Part shown: piece after piece, positions 1 to 8,333 of the stretch
Layout of the letters: each line of letters opens with the position of its first letter
Position numbering within the stretch: position 1 is the first letter of the stretch
DNA from: Streptomyces xanthophaeus
GTDB taxonomy: Bacteria > Actinomycetota > Actinomycetes > Streptomycetales > Streptomycetaceae
Assembly (NCBI RefSeq): GCF_030440515.1
Contig: NZ_CP076543.1
Span: 496,001 to 560,000 of the forward strand
Reading direction: 5' to 3'
Length of the DNA: 64,000 nucleotides
The notes under the pieces: model-generated
Told to the model about the DNA's origin: nothing
Seen by the model: the letters and a program-made list of their open reading frames with translations, nothing else
Database searches by the model: none
Program-made: the position numbers and the translations under genes

Positions 1-524
1 GTGTCCGACCGGCTGGTGAGCACGATGCGCAGGCCGCCGGCCGCGTGCCGGAGTACGAAGTCCAGCCCCTCGGTCGTCGCGGGCGGCTGGGCGGTGTCGA
101 ACTGGTCGAGCACGAGGACCGAGGGCTGCGCGGACGCGGCCAGCCCGTCCGCCAGGCGCACCAGGAACGACCGGGTCACCCCTTCGGCCCGGGTCGGCCT
201 GCCCACCGCGGCCGGCAGCGCCACCCCGCCCCGGTGGAGGGCCTCCAGGACGTACGCCCAGAAGGCGCCGGGGGCGTCGTCGGGTTCGACGGTGAGCCAC
301 ATGGGGGGACGCTGCGCGCTTCCGCCGGCCGCCCAGTGGGCGGTGAGCACCGTCTTGCCCGATCCGGCCGGACCGTTGACGAGGGTGAGCGGCCCCTGCG
401 CGCCGGCCGTCAGGCGCCCCAGCAGCTCGGGCCGGCGGACCAGCAGCTTCGGTACGGCCGGAGGCGCGAACCTGGCCGTGAGCATGGGGTCGCCGGTCGG
501 GGCGCGGTGGTCCACGGAGGTCAC
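1..524 (-). CDS. LuxR/MalT-type ATP-binding transcriptional regulator, N-terminal part
   Basis: The reverse strand encodes the N-terminus of a large STAND/MalT-like regulator, cut by the window edge. It opens with 'ARFAPPAVPKLLVRRPELL', typical of this family, followed by a Walker A motif GPAGSGKT. Next come 'WLTVEPDDAPGAFWAYVLEAL' and a Walker B-like 'SVLVLDQFD', then a sensor-like 'RIVLTSRSD'. Such proteins usually end in a LuxR helix-turn-helix, which lies outside the window. I place the start at a GTG at 524 because AGGA sits six bases upstream; an in-frame GTG at 515 and an ATG at 485 are alternatives. It is divergent from the ZIP-like gene. Its target and inducer are unknown. Confidence 0.8.
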   Translation of the reverse strand, partial: MTSVDHRAPTGDPMLTARFAPPAVPKLLVRRPELLGRLTAGAQGPLTLVNGPAGSGKTVLTAHWAAGGSAQRPPMWLTVEPDDAPGAFWAYVLEALHRGGVALPAAVGRPTRAEGVTRSFLVRLADGLAASAQPSVLVLDQFDTAQPPATTEGLDFVLRHAAGGLRIVLTSRSD

Positions 525-586
525 CGGGGTTCCTGCGGCGGTACGGACTGTGATCGGCCCACGGTCACCACTGAACCGGTGATCGG

Positions 587-598
587 TGGTGATCACCA
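587..598. promoter_or_regulatory. Palindrome TGGTGATCACCA in a divergent intergenic region
   Basis: A perfect 12-bp palindrome lies between the LuxR-type regulator and the ZIP-like transporter. A related GGTCACC/CCGGTGATC motif lies just upstream at about 563-584. The position suits an operator for either divergent gene. The assignment is inference from position and symmetry. Confidence 0.35.
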
Positions 599-696
599 GT
601 CGTGTCACCCTGTCCGGGGGATGCCGGGGCGTACGGCGGCCCGGAGCATGGGCACCGGTCGCCTTCCCCACGCGGGACGGCCGTCCAGGAGGTCCG

Positions 697-1416
697 ATGA
701 ACGCTCTCGCGGCGGCCGGATGGGGTGCTCTCGCGGCATTCTCCCTGGTCATCGGCGCCTGGCTGGCGCTGCGCTACCGTCCGTCGCCGAAGGTGACCGG
801 ACTGGTCCTGGGTTTCGGCTCGGGAGCACTGATCGCGGCCGTGGCGTACGAGCTCGTGCCCAGGGAGCGCTTCGAGAGCGCCTGGGACTTCCTGGCCGTC
901 GGCGTCGGCGCCCTGACCTTTTTCCTCCTCGACGGAGCCCTTGCGCAGAAGGCCACGGCGCAGCGGTCGGCCGGGAGCGCGCACAACGCGAACCGCTCCA
1001 TCGTGCTCGGTGCCCTGCTCGACGGGATACCCGAGTCGCTGGTGCTGGGGATGGGCCTGGCCGCGGGCGGTTCGATCAGCGTCCCTTTCCTCGCGGCGGT
1101 GTTCCTGTCGAACCTCCCGGAGAGCCTCGGCGCCACCGCGGGCATGCGGGAGGAGGGCCGGCAGCCGGGTGTGGTGTACCGGATCTGGTGGGGCATCACC
1201 GCGATCTCGGGCGCGTGCGCGGCGCTGGGGTACGGGCTGGTGGGGTTCATTCCCGGCACCGAGGGCCGGCTGGTGCAGGCGTTCGCGGCGGGGGCGGTCC
1301 TGACCATGCTCGCGAACTCGATGATGCCGGAGGCCTTCGAGCTGGGCGGCAGGCTCGCCGGGCTGTCGACCGTGCTCGGCTTCGCGGCCGCCGGGGCGCT
1401 CTCCCTCCTGGAGTGA
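697..1416 (+). CDS. ZIP-family metal transporter-like membrane protein
   Basis: A 239-residue integral membrane protein with about eight hydrophobic segments. It carries the ZIP-type motifs LDGIPESLVLG and SNLPESLGAT, whose conserved Pro-Glu pairs normally line the metal path, and a third MMPEAFELGG segment near the C-terminus. The family imports divalent cations such as zinc or iron into the cytoplasm. The metal here cannot be told from sequence. The start is the ATG at 697 because a perfect AGGAGG lies at 687-692; an in-frame upstream extension has no ribosome site and low plausibility. The ZIP histidine-rich loop is absent, so it belongs to the short bacterial branch. Confidence 0.82.
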   Translation: MNALAAAGWGALAAFSLVIGAWLALRYRPSPKVTGLVLGFGSGALIAAVAYELVPRERFESAWDFLAVGVGALTFFLLDGALAQKATAQRSAGSAHNANRSIVLGALLDGIPESLVLGMGLAAGGSISVPFLAAVFLSNLPESLGATAGMREEGRQPGVVYRIWWGITAISGACAALGYGLVGFIPGTEGRLVQAFAAGAVLTMLANSMMPEAFELGGRLAGLSTVLGFAAAGALSLLE

Positions 1417-1438
1417 CGCGCCGCCGGCGGCCGCTCGC

Positions 1439-2944
1439 TCAGGCCTCGGTGGCCGGGGAAAGGCTGATCCGGCGCCGCTCCAGGTCGACGGCGAGCAGGG
1501 TGACGCGTACGTCGTCCCCTGCCTCGAAGGTCCTGCCGGAGAACTCGCTCTCGTGGACCAGGCCCTCGACGCCCGGTGCGATGCGCACGAACGCACCGAA
1601 CGGAATGATCTTGGTGACGGTGCCGGGGACGGTGTCGCCGGACCGGAGGGCCTCGGCGAAGGAGCGCCAGGGATCCGGGACCAGTGCCTTGACGGACAGG
1701 CTCGCGCGCTCCCACTCCAGGTCGACGTGGAGGACCTCGGCGCGGATCCGCCGGCCGATCGGGGCCACCTCGGCCACGTCCTCGAAGTACTCCCAGGACA
1801 TTTCGGGGACGCGCAGGAAGCCCATGGGACGCTGCCACTCGTGGTCCAGGTCCAGGTCCAGATCCAGGTCCAGATCCACGTGCACGCCGACGTCGTCCAG
1901 ACCGCTCACGACGGTGCCGGTCACCACGTCCCCGGTCCGCAGCGAGCCGAGCAGGGCCCGCCGCTCGTCGGCCGGGGTGCGGTTGGTACGCCAGCGCGCC
2001 CGTACGACGCCGTCGGCATCCGGCAGCACTCCGGCGAGCAGGGGCCTGCGATCGGCCGGCGCCAGCGGGACCAGGCCGGCCCGGCGGTGTGCTCCGGCCC
2101 TGATCATCGGGTGGGCGTGGTCGGTACGGCCCATCCACGGCTCGGCGATGCGGGACCAGCGCATGCTCCCGTCGGGATCCTGCTGGACCAGGAGTTCGAG
2201 CCGTTCCGAGCGGAGGACGGCGGCGCGGACCGCCTCGATGTCGTCGGTCAGGTCCGGCCAGACCGCCAGCCGGGCCCGCGGGGTCAGCAGCGCCCGTACC
2301 CGGGTGATCCCGGCGGCCGTGGTCGGCCGGTGCCACCGGTGGTCGCCGCCGGCGTACCGTTCCTCGACCAGTACCCCGCCGTGCTCGGCGACCAGGCTGT
2401 GGACCGCCGTCCAGAAGGCTGCGTCCGCGGGCGGCTGGGGGTCGGTCTCGTCGAGGGCGGGGTCGTAAGGGGAGCGTTCGACCGGTTCGACGGTCAGCCC
2501 CGATCGTCGGGCGTGCGCCACGGCCTCCGTGTACGGCCTCGCACCCCCGACGTGGAGGTCGTGCCGTTCTCCGACGTGGAGGAAGAACCCTTCCTCGGTG
2601 TGCAGCCGGCACCAGGGGCCCTCACGCAGCAGCATGGCCCGCAGCAGTTCCAGGCCGGTGTCGAGCGGTACGCGCGCGCCGTCGTGGTATCCGGACGGTG
2701 GCAGCGGGCCGGACGAGCCCGGCCGGTCCGCGGGGAAGAGCCCCGCCAGCTCCGGGGCGCTCGGGGCCGAACGGGATCGGAAGGAGAAGAACCCCCGCGC
2801 CATCGGGTTGTCGATCGTCAGCCGGTCGATGCCGGCTTGAAGGGCGAAGCGTCTCGCGGCGGCGACGAAGGCCTCGGCCACCTGCTCCCGGACGGCGAAG
2901 GAGACGGCCGCGGCGGGGGTGATCCGGTAGGTGAAGGGCGGCAT
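1439..2944 (-). CDS. S1 RNA-binding domain protein
   Basis: A 501-residue protein. Roughly the last 170 residues form two S1-type OB folds. The first begins around 'LRTGDVVTGTVVSGLDDVGVHVDL' and the second around 'LRSGDTVPGTVTKIIPFGAF', ending with 'LVHESEFSGRTFEAGDDV' and 'LERRRISLSPATEA'. S1 domains bind single-stranded RNA in the cytoplasm. The N-terminal ~330 residues are not a family I recognise, and I assign no function to them. Inside the first S1 fold a DL dipeptide is repeated five times, encoded by a 6-bp tandem repeat. It lies tail to tail with the ZIP-like gene, 22 bases away. Confidence 0.72.
   Translation of the reverse strand: MPPFTYRITPAAAVSFAVREQVAEAFVAAARRFALQAGIDRLTIDNPMARGFFSFRSRSAPSAPELAGLFPADRPGSSGPLPPSGYHDGARVPLDTGLELLRAMLLREGPWCRLHTEEGFFLHVGERHDLHVGGARPYTEAVAHARRSGLTVEPVERSPYDPALDETDPQPPADAAFWTAVHSLVAEHGGVLVEERYAGGDHRWHRPTTAAGITRVRALLTPRARLAVWPDLTDDIEAVRAAVLRSERLELLVQQDPDGSMRWSRIAEPWMGRTDHAHPMIRAGAHRRAGLVPLAPADRRPLLAGVLPDADGVVRARWRTNRTPADERRALLGSLRTGDVVTGTVVSGLDDVGVHVDLDLDLDLDLDHEWQRPMGFLRVPEMSWEYFEDVAEVAPIGRRIRAEVLHVDLEWERASLSVKALVPDPWRSFAEALRSGDTVPGTVTKIIPFGAFVRIAPGVEGLVHESEFSGRTFEAGDDVRVTLLAVDLERRRISLSPATEA
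1845..1877 (-). repeat. Tandem 6-bp repeat encoding (Asp-Leu)5
   Basis: Five copies of TCCAGG/TCCAGA in a row on the plus strand, read on the minus strand as alternating Asp-Leu codons inside the first S1 domain. The unit is a multiple of three, so gain or loss of copies would keep the frame. Confidence 0.75.
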
Positions 2945-3022
2945 CTCAGCGCCCCCGGCGGCTCGAAGTTGCCCTGAGGGCCGGTCGTGGACGGACAGAA
3001 AATTGGATCATGCGGCCCAGCG

Positions 3023-3028
3023 TAAGGT
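3023..3028 (+). promoter_or_regulatory. -10 box of a leaderless promoter for the APH-type kinase
   Basis: TAAGGT is followed by six bases and then the ATG at 3035. This spacing puts the transcript start at or next to the A of the ATG, as in leaderless Streptomyces messages, and there is no Shine-Dalgarno sequence. A good -35 box at standard spacing was not found. Confidence 0.5.
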
Positions 3029-3034
3029 ACCGGG

Positions 3035-3967
3035 ATGATCGAGACACCGGACATGTTCACGCGCTGCACGGTCGGGCGCGAGGGAGCGGCCGGAGCTGCG
3101 TGGCTCGCCGAACTACCGGGAATCGTGGACGAGTTACTGGCACGCTGGGAGTGCGTACCCGACGGCGAGGTCATGCACGGGGGTGTCGGAATCATCGTCC
3201 CGGTCCTGCGGCGGGACGCGGTACCGGCCGTGCTGAAGGTCTCCTTCCCGCATCCCGGCAACGTCCACGAGCCGGACGCGTTCGAGGCGTGGGGCGGCCG
3301 TGGAGCCGTCCTGCTGCACGAGCGCGACGACGAGCGTTTCGCGATGCTGCTGGAGCGGGTCCGGTCGGCGACGCTGGAGGGGGTCGAGGACGGCGACGAG
3401 GTGGTGCGGGTGGCGGGGCGGCTCAGCCGCCGGCTGGCCGTCCCGGCGCCGGCCCACCTCCCACGGCTGCGGGAGCAGGCCGACTCCTGGGAGGAGCAAC
3501 TACGCAGGGACGAGAGCGAGCTGGCGCACGCGCTGCCGCGGTACGTGGTGGACGCGGCGGTGGCGACCGTGCGCGAGCTGGGGCGCACCCAGCCGGACGT
3601 CCTGATCCACGGCGACCTCCACGCCCGGAACATCCTGCGGGCGGACCGCGAGCCGTGGCTGGCGGTCGATCCCAAGGGCTACGTGGGAGATCCCGCCTAC
3701 GACGGCGGCACGCTGCTCAAGACGCGAGCGCTGTCCCTCATCGGGGCCGAGGACCTCGGCAAGGCGGTCCACCGCACCGTGGACGTCTTCGTCGAGGCCG
3801 CGGAAATCGAGCGCGAGCGTGTCCGGCGCTGGGCTCAACTGCATGCCGTTCAGGCCGCGTTCTGGGGTCGTCGGCACGGCTTCCGGGTCGCCCGCAGCGG
3901 CCCGTTGCTCGACCGGATCACGGAATTCGCCGACAGCCTGGCGCAGTTGCTGACGCGGCCCGCCTGA
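3035..3967 (+). CDS. Aminoglycoside/hydroxyurea phosphotransferase-like kinase (APH fold)
   Basis: A 310-residue kinase of the APH(6)/hydroxyurea type. The catalytic loop is HGDLHARN (residues 192-199, catalytic Asp195), followed by the metal-binding loop DPKGYVGDPAYD (from Asp212). This family phosphorylates small molecules such as streptomycin in the cytoplasm; the substrate here is unknown. Residue Leu34 is a TTA codon (3134-3136), which in Streptomyces needs the bldA tRNA and often delays translation until development. The promoter looks leaderless. It is tail to tail with the 3-hydroxybutyryl-CoA dehydrogenase gene. It could be a self-protection or housekeeping kinase; no antibiotic cluster adjoins it. 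Confidence 0.8.
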   Translation: MIETPDMFTRCTVGREGAAGAAWLAELPGIVDELLARWECVPDGEVMHGGVGIIVPVLRRDAVPAVLKVSFPHPGNVHEPDAFEAWGGRGAVLLHERDDERFAMLLERVRSATLEGVEDGDEVVRVAGRLSRRLAVPAPAHLPRLREQADSWEEQLRRDESELAHALPRYVVDAAVATVRELGRTQPDVLIHGDLHARNILRADREPWLAVDPKGYVGDPAYDGGTLLKTRALSLIGAEDLGKAVHRTVDVFVEAAEIERERVRRWAQLHAVQAAFWGRRHGFRVARSGPLLDRITEFADSLAQLLTRPA

Positions 3968-4018
3968 TCGCAGCCGGCGATCCCGTACCCCCGACCCCCG
4001 TGCCCCCGTACGCGGTGC

Positions 4019-4056
4019 GGCGCGGGTGCGGCGACACCACTCGCCCCACCCGCGCC
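4019..4056. terminator. Hairpin between convergent genes
   Basis: Ten-base arms GGCGCGGGTG (4019-4028) and CACCCGCGCC (4047-4056) form a perfect stem between the converging kinase and hydroxybutyryl-CoA dehydrogenase genes. There is no T tract, as is usual for Streptomyces terminators. Confidence 0.6.
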
Positions 4057-4107
4057 GTTCCCGTTCGTCTCCGGCGCACCCTCTGCCCTGGAGACCGCCG
4101 GGGCCCC

Positions 4108-4986
4108 TCAGCCCCGGCCGTACGTGTGGAACCCGCGGCCGCTCTTGCGGCCGAGCAGACCCGCCTGGACCATCCGCTGCAGCAGCGGAGGCGGCGCGTA
4201 CAGGGGTTCCTTGAACTCCTCGTAGAGGGATTCCGCGATGGCCGCGACGGTGTCCAGGCCGATCAGGTCGGCGAGTTTGAGCGGGCCCATCGGGTGGGCA
4301 CAGCCCAGCTCCATGCCGGCGTCGACGTCCTCGGGGGCGGCGAACCCTGATTCGGCCATGCGGACGGCCGACAGGAGGTAGGGGATCAGCAGGGCGTTGA
4401 CCACGAAGCCGGCCCGGTCCTGGGAGCGGACGGTGGTCTTGCCCAGGGCGTCGCGGGCGAAGGCCTCCACGGCGTCGAGCGTGTCGCGTGAGGTGTGGAG
4501 GGAGGAGACGACCTCCACGAGCGGCAGGACGGGCACGGGGTTGAAGAAGTGCAGCCCCACGACCCGGTCGGCGCGGCCGGTGGCCATGCCCAGGCGCATG
4601 ATCGGAATGGCCGAGGTGTTCGTGGCGAGGATCGCCTCCGGGTCCGCCACGATCTTGTCGAGGCCGGTGAAGACCTCGATCTTGGCTTCGGGGTTCTCGG
4701 TGACGGCCTCGATGACGAGCTGCCGGTCGGCGAGGTCCTCCAGGTCGCCGGTGAAGACGAGCCGGGCCAGGGCGTCCTCGGCGGAGATCCGGTCCAGTTT
4801 GCCGCGCTGCACGGCCCGTTCGAGGGAGACGGCGACGCGCTCCCGGGCGGCCCGGGCGGCGGTGGCGTCCGACTCGGCGACGACGGTGTCGAGCCCGGCG
4901 CGGGCGCACACCTCGGCGATGCCGGCGCCCATCTGGCCGCCGCCCACGATGCCGACCCGGTGGATCGACGCGATCGGCGTGGTCAT
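4108..4986 (-). CDS. hbdA: 3-hydroxybutyryl-CoA dehydrogenase
   Basis: A 292-residue NAD(P)-dependent dehydrogenase that oxidises 3-hydroxybutyryl-CoA to acetoacetyl-CoA or runs the reverse reaction. An N-terminal Rossmann motif VGIVGGGQMGAGIAEV is followed by 'LHFFNPVPVLPLVEVV', containing the catalytic-type His of the 3HCDH family. The C-terminal helical domain shows 'RAGFVVNALLIPYL' and 'CAHPMGPLKLADLIGLD'. The ATG at 4986 overlaps the malate synthase stop (ATGA), so the two genes are translationally coupled. The pairing links C4 acyl-CoA metabolism with the glyoxylate shunt, both used during growth on acetate, fatty acids or polyhydroxybutyrate. Confidence 0.93.
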   Translation of the reverse strand: MTTPIASIHRVGIVGGGQMGAGIAEVCARAGLDTVVAESDATAARAARERVAVSLERAVQRGKLDRISAEDALARLVFTGDLEDLADRQLVIEAVTENPEAKIEVFTGLDKIVADPEAILATNTSAIPIMRLGMATGRADRVVGLHFFNPVPVLPLVEVVSSLHTSRDTLDAVEAFARDALGKTTVRSQDRAGFVVNALLIPYLLSAVRMAESGFAAPEDVDAGMELGCAHPMGPLKLADLIGLDTVAAIAESLYEEFKEPLYAPPPLLQRMVQAGLLGRKSGRGFHTYGRG

Positions 4987-6575
4987 CGGCGGTTCTCCGT
5001 CCGGCTCACGAGGTGGCGGGTGTAGGCCTCGGGGGTGAAGAAGGCGGGCAGGCGGGGGGTGAGCGCGGTGTTCACGAAGACCTCCCGGGCCTCGGCGACC
5101 CGGGCCCGCGGGTTCTCCTCCTCCAGCGCCGCGCATTCGGCGTCGAGGAGGTCGAGGACCGTCGCCCGGTCGGCCTGGTCGTGGCGCAGCCACTGCCAGA
5201 TCTGGACGCGGGCGATCTCGGCGGTCGCGGCGTCCTCCATCAGGCCGTACAGGGCCACGGCTCCGCTGCCGCGCAGCCAGGCGTCGAAGTAGCGCAGGGC
5301 CACGGCGACGTTCGAGCGGATGCCCTCCCGTGTGGGGGGCGCGGCGATCCGGCGCACGGACAGCAGGTCGGCGGCCGTGATCTCGACGTCCTCCCGGGTC
5401 CGGTCCAGCTGGTTCGGCCGCTCCCCCAGGACGCCGTCGAAGACCTCGCGGCAGACGGGGACCAGTCCGGGGTGGGCCACCCAGGAGCCGTCGAAGCCGT
5501 CCTCGGCCTCCCGCTCCTTGTCGAGGCGGACCTTGGCGAGGGCGGCGGCGTTCGCCTCCGCGTCCCGGCTGGGGACGTGGGCGGCCATCCCGCCGACGGC
5601 CTGGGCGCCGCGCCGGTGGCAGGTGCGGACGAGCAGCTCGGTGTAGGCCCGCATGAAGGGGGCGGTCATGGTGACCCTGGCCCGGTCGGGCAGCTGGAAG
5701 TCGGTGCGGTGGCCGAAGGTCTTGATCAGGCTGAAGAGGTAGTCCCAGCGGCCCGCGTTCAGTCCTGCGCTGTGCTCGCGCAGCTCGTGGAGGATCTCCT
5801 CCATCTCGAAGGCGGCGGTGATCGTCTCGATGAGGACGGTGGCGCGGACGGTGCCGCGGGGGATGCCGAGGAGTTCCTGGGCAAGGAGGAAGATGTCGTT
5901 CCACAGGCGCGCCTCGTACCGGTTCTCCAGCTTGGGCAGGTAGAAGTACGGGCCGTGGCCCGCGTCGATCTGCCGCTGGGCGCAGTGGAAGAAGTACAGG
6001 CCGAAGTCGACGAGGGACGCGGACAGGGGCCGGCCGTCGATCTCCAGGTGCTCTTCGAGGAGGTGCCAGCCGCGCGGCCGGACCATGATGGTCGCGAGCT
6101 GCTCGCCGAGGCGGTACTCCTTGCCGTCCGGGGTGGTGAAGTCGATGCGCCGTTCGATGGCGTCGAGCAGGGTGAGCTGGCCGCCGATGACGTTGGTCCA
6201 GGTCGGGGCGGTGGCGTCCTCGAAGTCGGCCATCCAGACCTTGGCGCCGGAGTTCAGGGCGTTGACGGCCATCCGCCGCTCGGGCGGGCCGGTGATCTCG
6301 ACGCGGCGGTCGGTGAGGCCGGGCGCGGGCGGGGCGACGCGCCAGTGCGGGTCCTCGCGCAGCGCGCGGGTGGCGAGCGGGAAGTCGAGCGGGGTACCGC
6401 CGGCCAGGTGGCCCGCGCGGCGGTGGCGCTCCTTGAGGACCTCCAGACGGCGGTCCGCGAACGCGGTGTCGAGCCGGCCGATGAACTCCAGGGCCTCGGG
6501 GGTCAGGATCTCCTCGTGGCGCTCACCCGGCGCACCGAGGACCTGGACGCTGCTGGTCAGAGGCGAGAGGGGCAT
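4983..6575 (-). CDS. aceB: Malate synthase A
   Basis: A 530-residue malate synthase, normal length for the A isoform. It condenses glyoxylate with acetyl-CoA to malate, the second step of the glyoxylate shunt. Visible signatures include 'NSGAKVWMADFEDATAPTW', 'VRPRGWHL', 'FYLPKLENRYEARLWND' and 'ATVLIETITAAFEMEEIL'. The ATG at 6575 is chosen because GAGGAGA lies just upstream; a longer reading frame exists but lacks support. It follows isocitrate lyase after 85 bases in the same direction and overlaps the hydroxybutyryl-CoA dehydrogenase gene. A shared transcript for all three is likely. Confidence 0.95.
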   Translation of the reverse strand: MPLSPLTSSVQVLGAPGERHEEILTPEALEFIGRLDTAFADRRLEVLKERHRRAGHLAGGTPLDFPLATRALREDPHWRVAPPAPGLTDRRVEITGPPERRMAVNALNSGAKVWMADFEDATAPTWTNVIGGQLTLLDAIERRIDFTTPDGKEYRLGEQLATIMVRPRGWHLLEEHLEIDGRPLSASLVDFGLYFFHCAQRQIDAGHGPYFYLPKLENRYEARLWNDIFLLAQELLGIPRGTVRATVLIETITAAFEMEEILHELREHSAGLNAGRWDYLFSLIKTFGHRTDFQLPDRARVTMTAPFMRAYTELLVRTCHRRGAQAVGGMAAHVPSRDAEANAAALAKVRLDKEREAEDGFDGSWVAHPGLVPVCREVFDGVLGERPNQLDRTREDVEITAADLLSVRRIAAPPTREGIRSNVAVALRYFDAWLRGSGAVALYGLMEDAATAEIARVQIWQWLRHDQADRATVLDLLDAECAALEEENPRARVAEAREVFVNTALTPRLPAFFTPEAYTRHLVSRTENRR

Positions 6576-6660
6576 GCGGTTCTCCTCAGCGGGGCGGTGG
6601 GCGGTGCCCGAGGGGGAAGTCCCTCGGGCACCCGTCGGAAGGACTCGGCGCAACGACGGC

Positions 6661-7947
6661 CTAGTGGAACTGCTCTTCCTCGGTGGAACCGGAGAGTGCG
6701 GTCGTGGAGGAGGCCGGGTTGACCGCGGTGGAGACGAGGTCGAAGTAGCCGGTGCCGACCTCGCGCTGGTGCTTGACGGCGGTGAACCCCTGGGCCTGGG
6801 CGGCGAACTCGCGCTCCTGGAGGTCGACGTACGCGGTCATGCCGTGCTCGGCGTAGCCGCGGGCGAGGTCGAACATGCCGTGGTTGAGGGAGTGGAAGCC
6901 GGCCAGGGTGATGAACTGGAAGCGGTAGCCCATCGCGCCGAGCTCCCGCTGGAACTTGGCGATCTGGTCGTCGTCCAGGGCCGCCTTCCAGTTGAAGGAC
7001 GGCGAGCAGTTGTAGGCCAGCATCTGGTCCGGGTACTGCGCGTGGATCGCCTCGGCGAACTCGCGGGCCTGCTCCAGGTCCGGGGTTCCGGTCTCCACCC
7101 AGATGAGGTCGGCGTACGGGGCGTAGGCGAGGCCGCGGGCGATGACCGGGGCCATTCCGTTGCGGACGTGGTAGAAGCCCTCCGCCGTGCGCTCACCGGT
7201 GCAGAACTCGGCGTCGCGCTCATCGACGTCGCTCGTCAGGAGGGTGGCGGCGAGGGCGTCCGTACGGGCGATGATCAGGGTCGGGGTGTCGGCGATGTCG
7301 GCCGCCAGGCGGGCCGCGTTGAGGGTGCGGACGTGCTGCGCGGTCGGGACGAGGACCTTGCCGCCGAGGTGGCCGCACTTCTTCTCGGAGGCCAGCTGGT
7401 CCTCGTAGTGGATGCCGGCCGCGCCCGCCGCGATCATCGCCTTGGTGAGCTCGAAGGCGTTCAGCGGGCCGCCGAAGCCGGCCTCGGCGTCCGCGACGAT
7501 CGGCGCGAGCCAGTCCGTCGTGTCGGTGCCGCCCTCGGCGGTGGCGATCTGGTCGGCGCGCAGCAGCGCGTTGTTGATCCTGCGCACCACCTGAGGGACC
7601 GAGTTGACGGGGTACAGGCTCTGGTCCGGGTAGGTGTGCCCGGCCTGGTTGGCGTCGGCGGCCACCTGCCAGCCGGAGAGGTAGATCGCCTGGAGTCCGG
7701 CCCGCACCTGCTGGACCGCCTGGCCGCCGGTGAGCGCGCCGAGGGCGTGGATGTAGTCCTGCTCGTGGAGCTGTCGCCACAGCCGCTCGGCGCCGCGCCG
7801 GGCCAGGGTGTGCTCCTCGCGGACGCTGCCCGAGAGCCGCACCACGTCCTCGGCCGTGTAGGTGCGCTCGATGCCCGCCCAGCGAGGGTCGTCGGCCCAG
7901 CGCTGCTTGAGCTGCTCGGCCGCCGCCGTCGTGTTCGCCTCTGCCAT
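6661..7947 (-). CDS. aceA: Isocitrate lyase
   Basis: A 428-residue isocitrate lyase that splits isocitrate to glyoxylate and succinate, the first step of the glyoxylate shunt. The catalytic signature [10 protein letters not shown] is present with Cys191. '[14 protein letters not shown]' and '[19 protein letters not shown]' are also typical. I take the ATG at 7947, preceded by GGTGA five bases upstream, which gives the usual family length; an ATG 18 bases further upstream (7965) is the alternative. The promoter region holds a 15-bp inverted repeat immediately upstream, and the divergent RamB-type regulator is the obvious candidate controller. Confidence 0.95.
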   Translation of the reverse strand: MAEANTTAAAEQLKQRWADDPRWAGIERTYTAEDVVRLSGSVREEHTLARRGAERLWRQLHEQDYIHALGALTGGQAVQQVRAGLQAIYLSGWQVAADANQAGHTYPDQSLYPVNSVPQVVRRINNALLRADQIATAEGGTDTTDWLAPIVADAEAGFGGPLNAFELTKAMIAAGAAGIHYEDQLASEKKCGHLGGKVLVPTAQHVRTLNAARLAADIADTPTLIIARTDALAATLLTSDVDERDAEFCTGERTAEGFYHVRNGMAPVIARGLAYAPYADLIWVETGTPDLEQAREFAEAIHAQYPDQMLAYNCSPSFNWKAALDDDQIAKFQRELGAMGYRFQFITLAGFHSLNHGMFDLARGYAEHGMTAYVDLQEREFAAQAQGFTAVKHQREVGTGYFDLVSTAVNPASSTTALSGSTEEEQFH

Positions 7948-7978
7948 GACCGTCACCGTTTCCATCCGTCGCTTGTCT

Positions 7979-8015
7979 TGCCAATGAGCCGGGCCGTGGA
8001 CCCGGTTCATTGGCA
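7979..8015. promoter_or_regulatory. Long inverted repeat in the aceA promoter/leader
   Basis: Arms TGCCAATGAGCCGGG (7979-7993) and CCCGGTTCATTGGCA (8001-8015) match at 14 of 15 positions around a 7-base spacer. The repeat lies 32-68 bases upstream of the aceA start. It could be an operator or a leader hairpin. TTGGCA-type ends resemble LysR/IclR sites, but no regulator is proven. Confidence 0.55.
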
Positions 8016-8218
8016 CTCTGTGCCTGCTGATGAGATGCGGCCGCCGAACCCGACCATGGGCCGAAGCTGAGCAATGCTGCCGAGCCGCCGGGACGAACTG
8101 CCTGGATGGCCGAAATCAGGGCGTGAATCGGGCCAGTCAGCTCTTCCCGGCCACCGTGTCCGGCGGGCCGCAGCACCGACTCTGACACTGACACCGAGTG
8201 CCATCAAGGAAGTACATC

Positions 8219-8265
8219 TGCCAAGCTCTGCGAATCTTCGGCCCCGGAATTGCCAAGGTTGCGAA
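8219..8265. promoter_or_regulatory. Two direct repeats resembling RamB boxes
   Basis: TGCCAAGCTCTGCGAA (8219-8234) and TGCCAAGGTTGCGAA (8251-8265) are spaced 32 bp apart, 69-115 bases upstream of the RamB-type gene. Their cores AAGCTCTGCGAA and AAGGTTGCGAA resemble the AAAGTTTGCAAA-like site described for Corynebacterium RamB. They could serve autoregulation and control of aceA. The interval from 7948 to 8333 holds no gene. Confidence 0.5.
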
Positions 8266-8333
8266 GCCCTCCGGCCGCGAAGATCCCCGTATCCTGGCGG
8301 CGCGTGTCGAGCCCGGAACGGCGAGGGAGTGCG

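Noticed and set aside
45..2468. An 807-residue plus-strand open frame across the left end
   Set aside because: Its sequence is Arg/Gly-rich low complexity typical of antisense frames in GC-rich DNA. It overlaps the LuxR-type, ZIP-like and S1 genes, all of which have real motifs.
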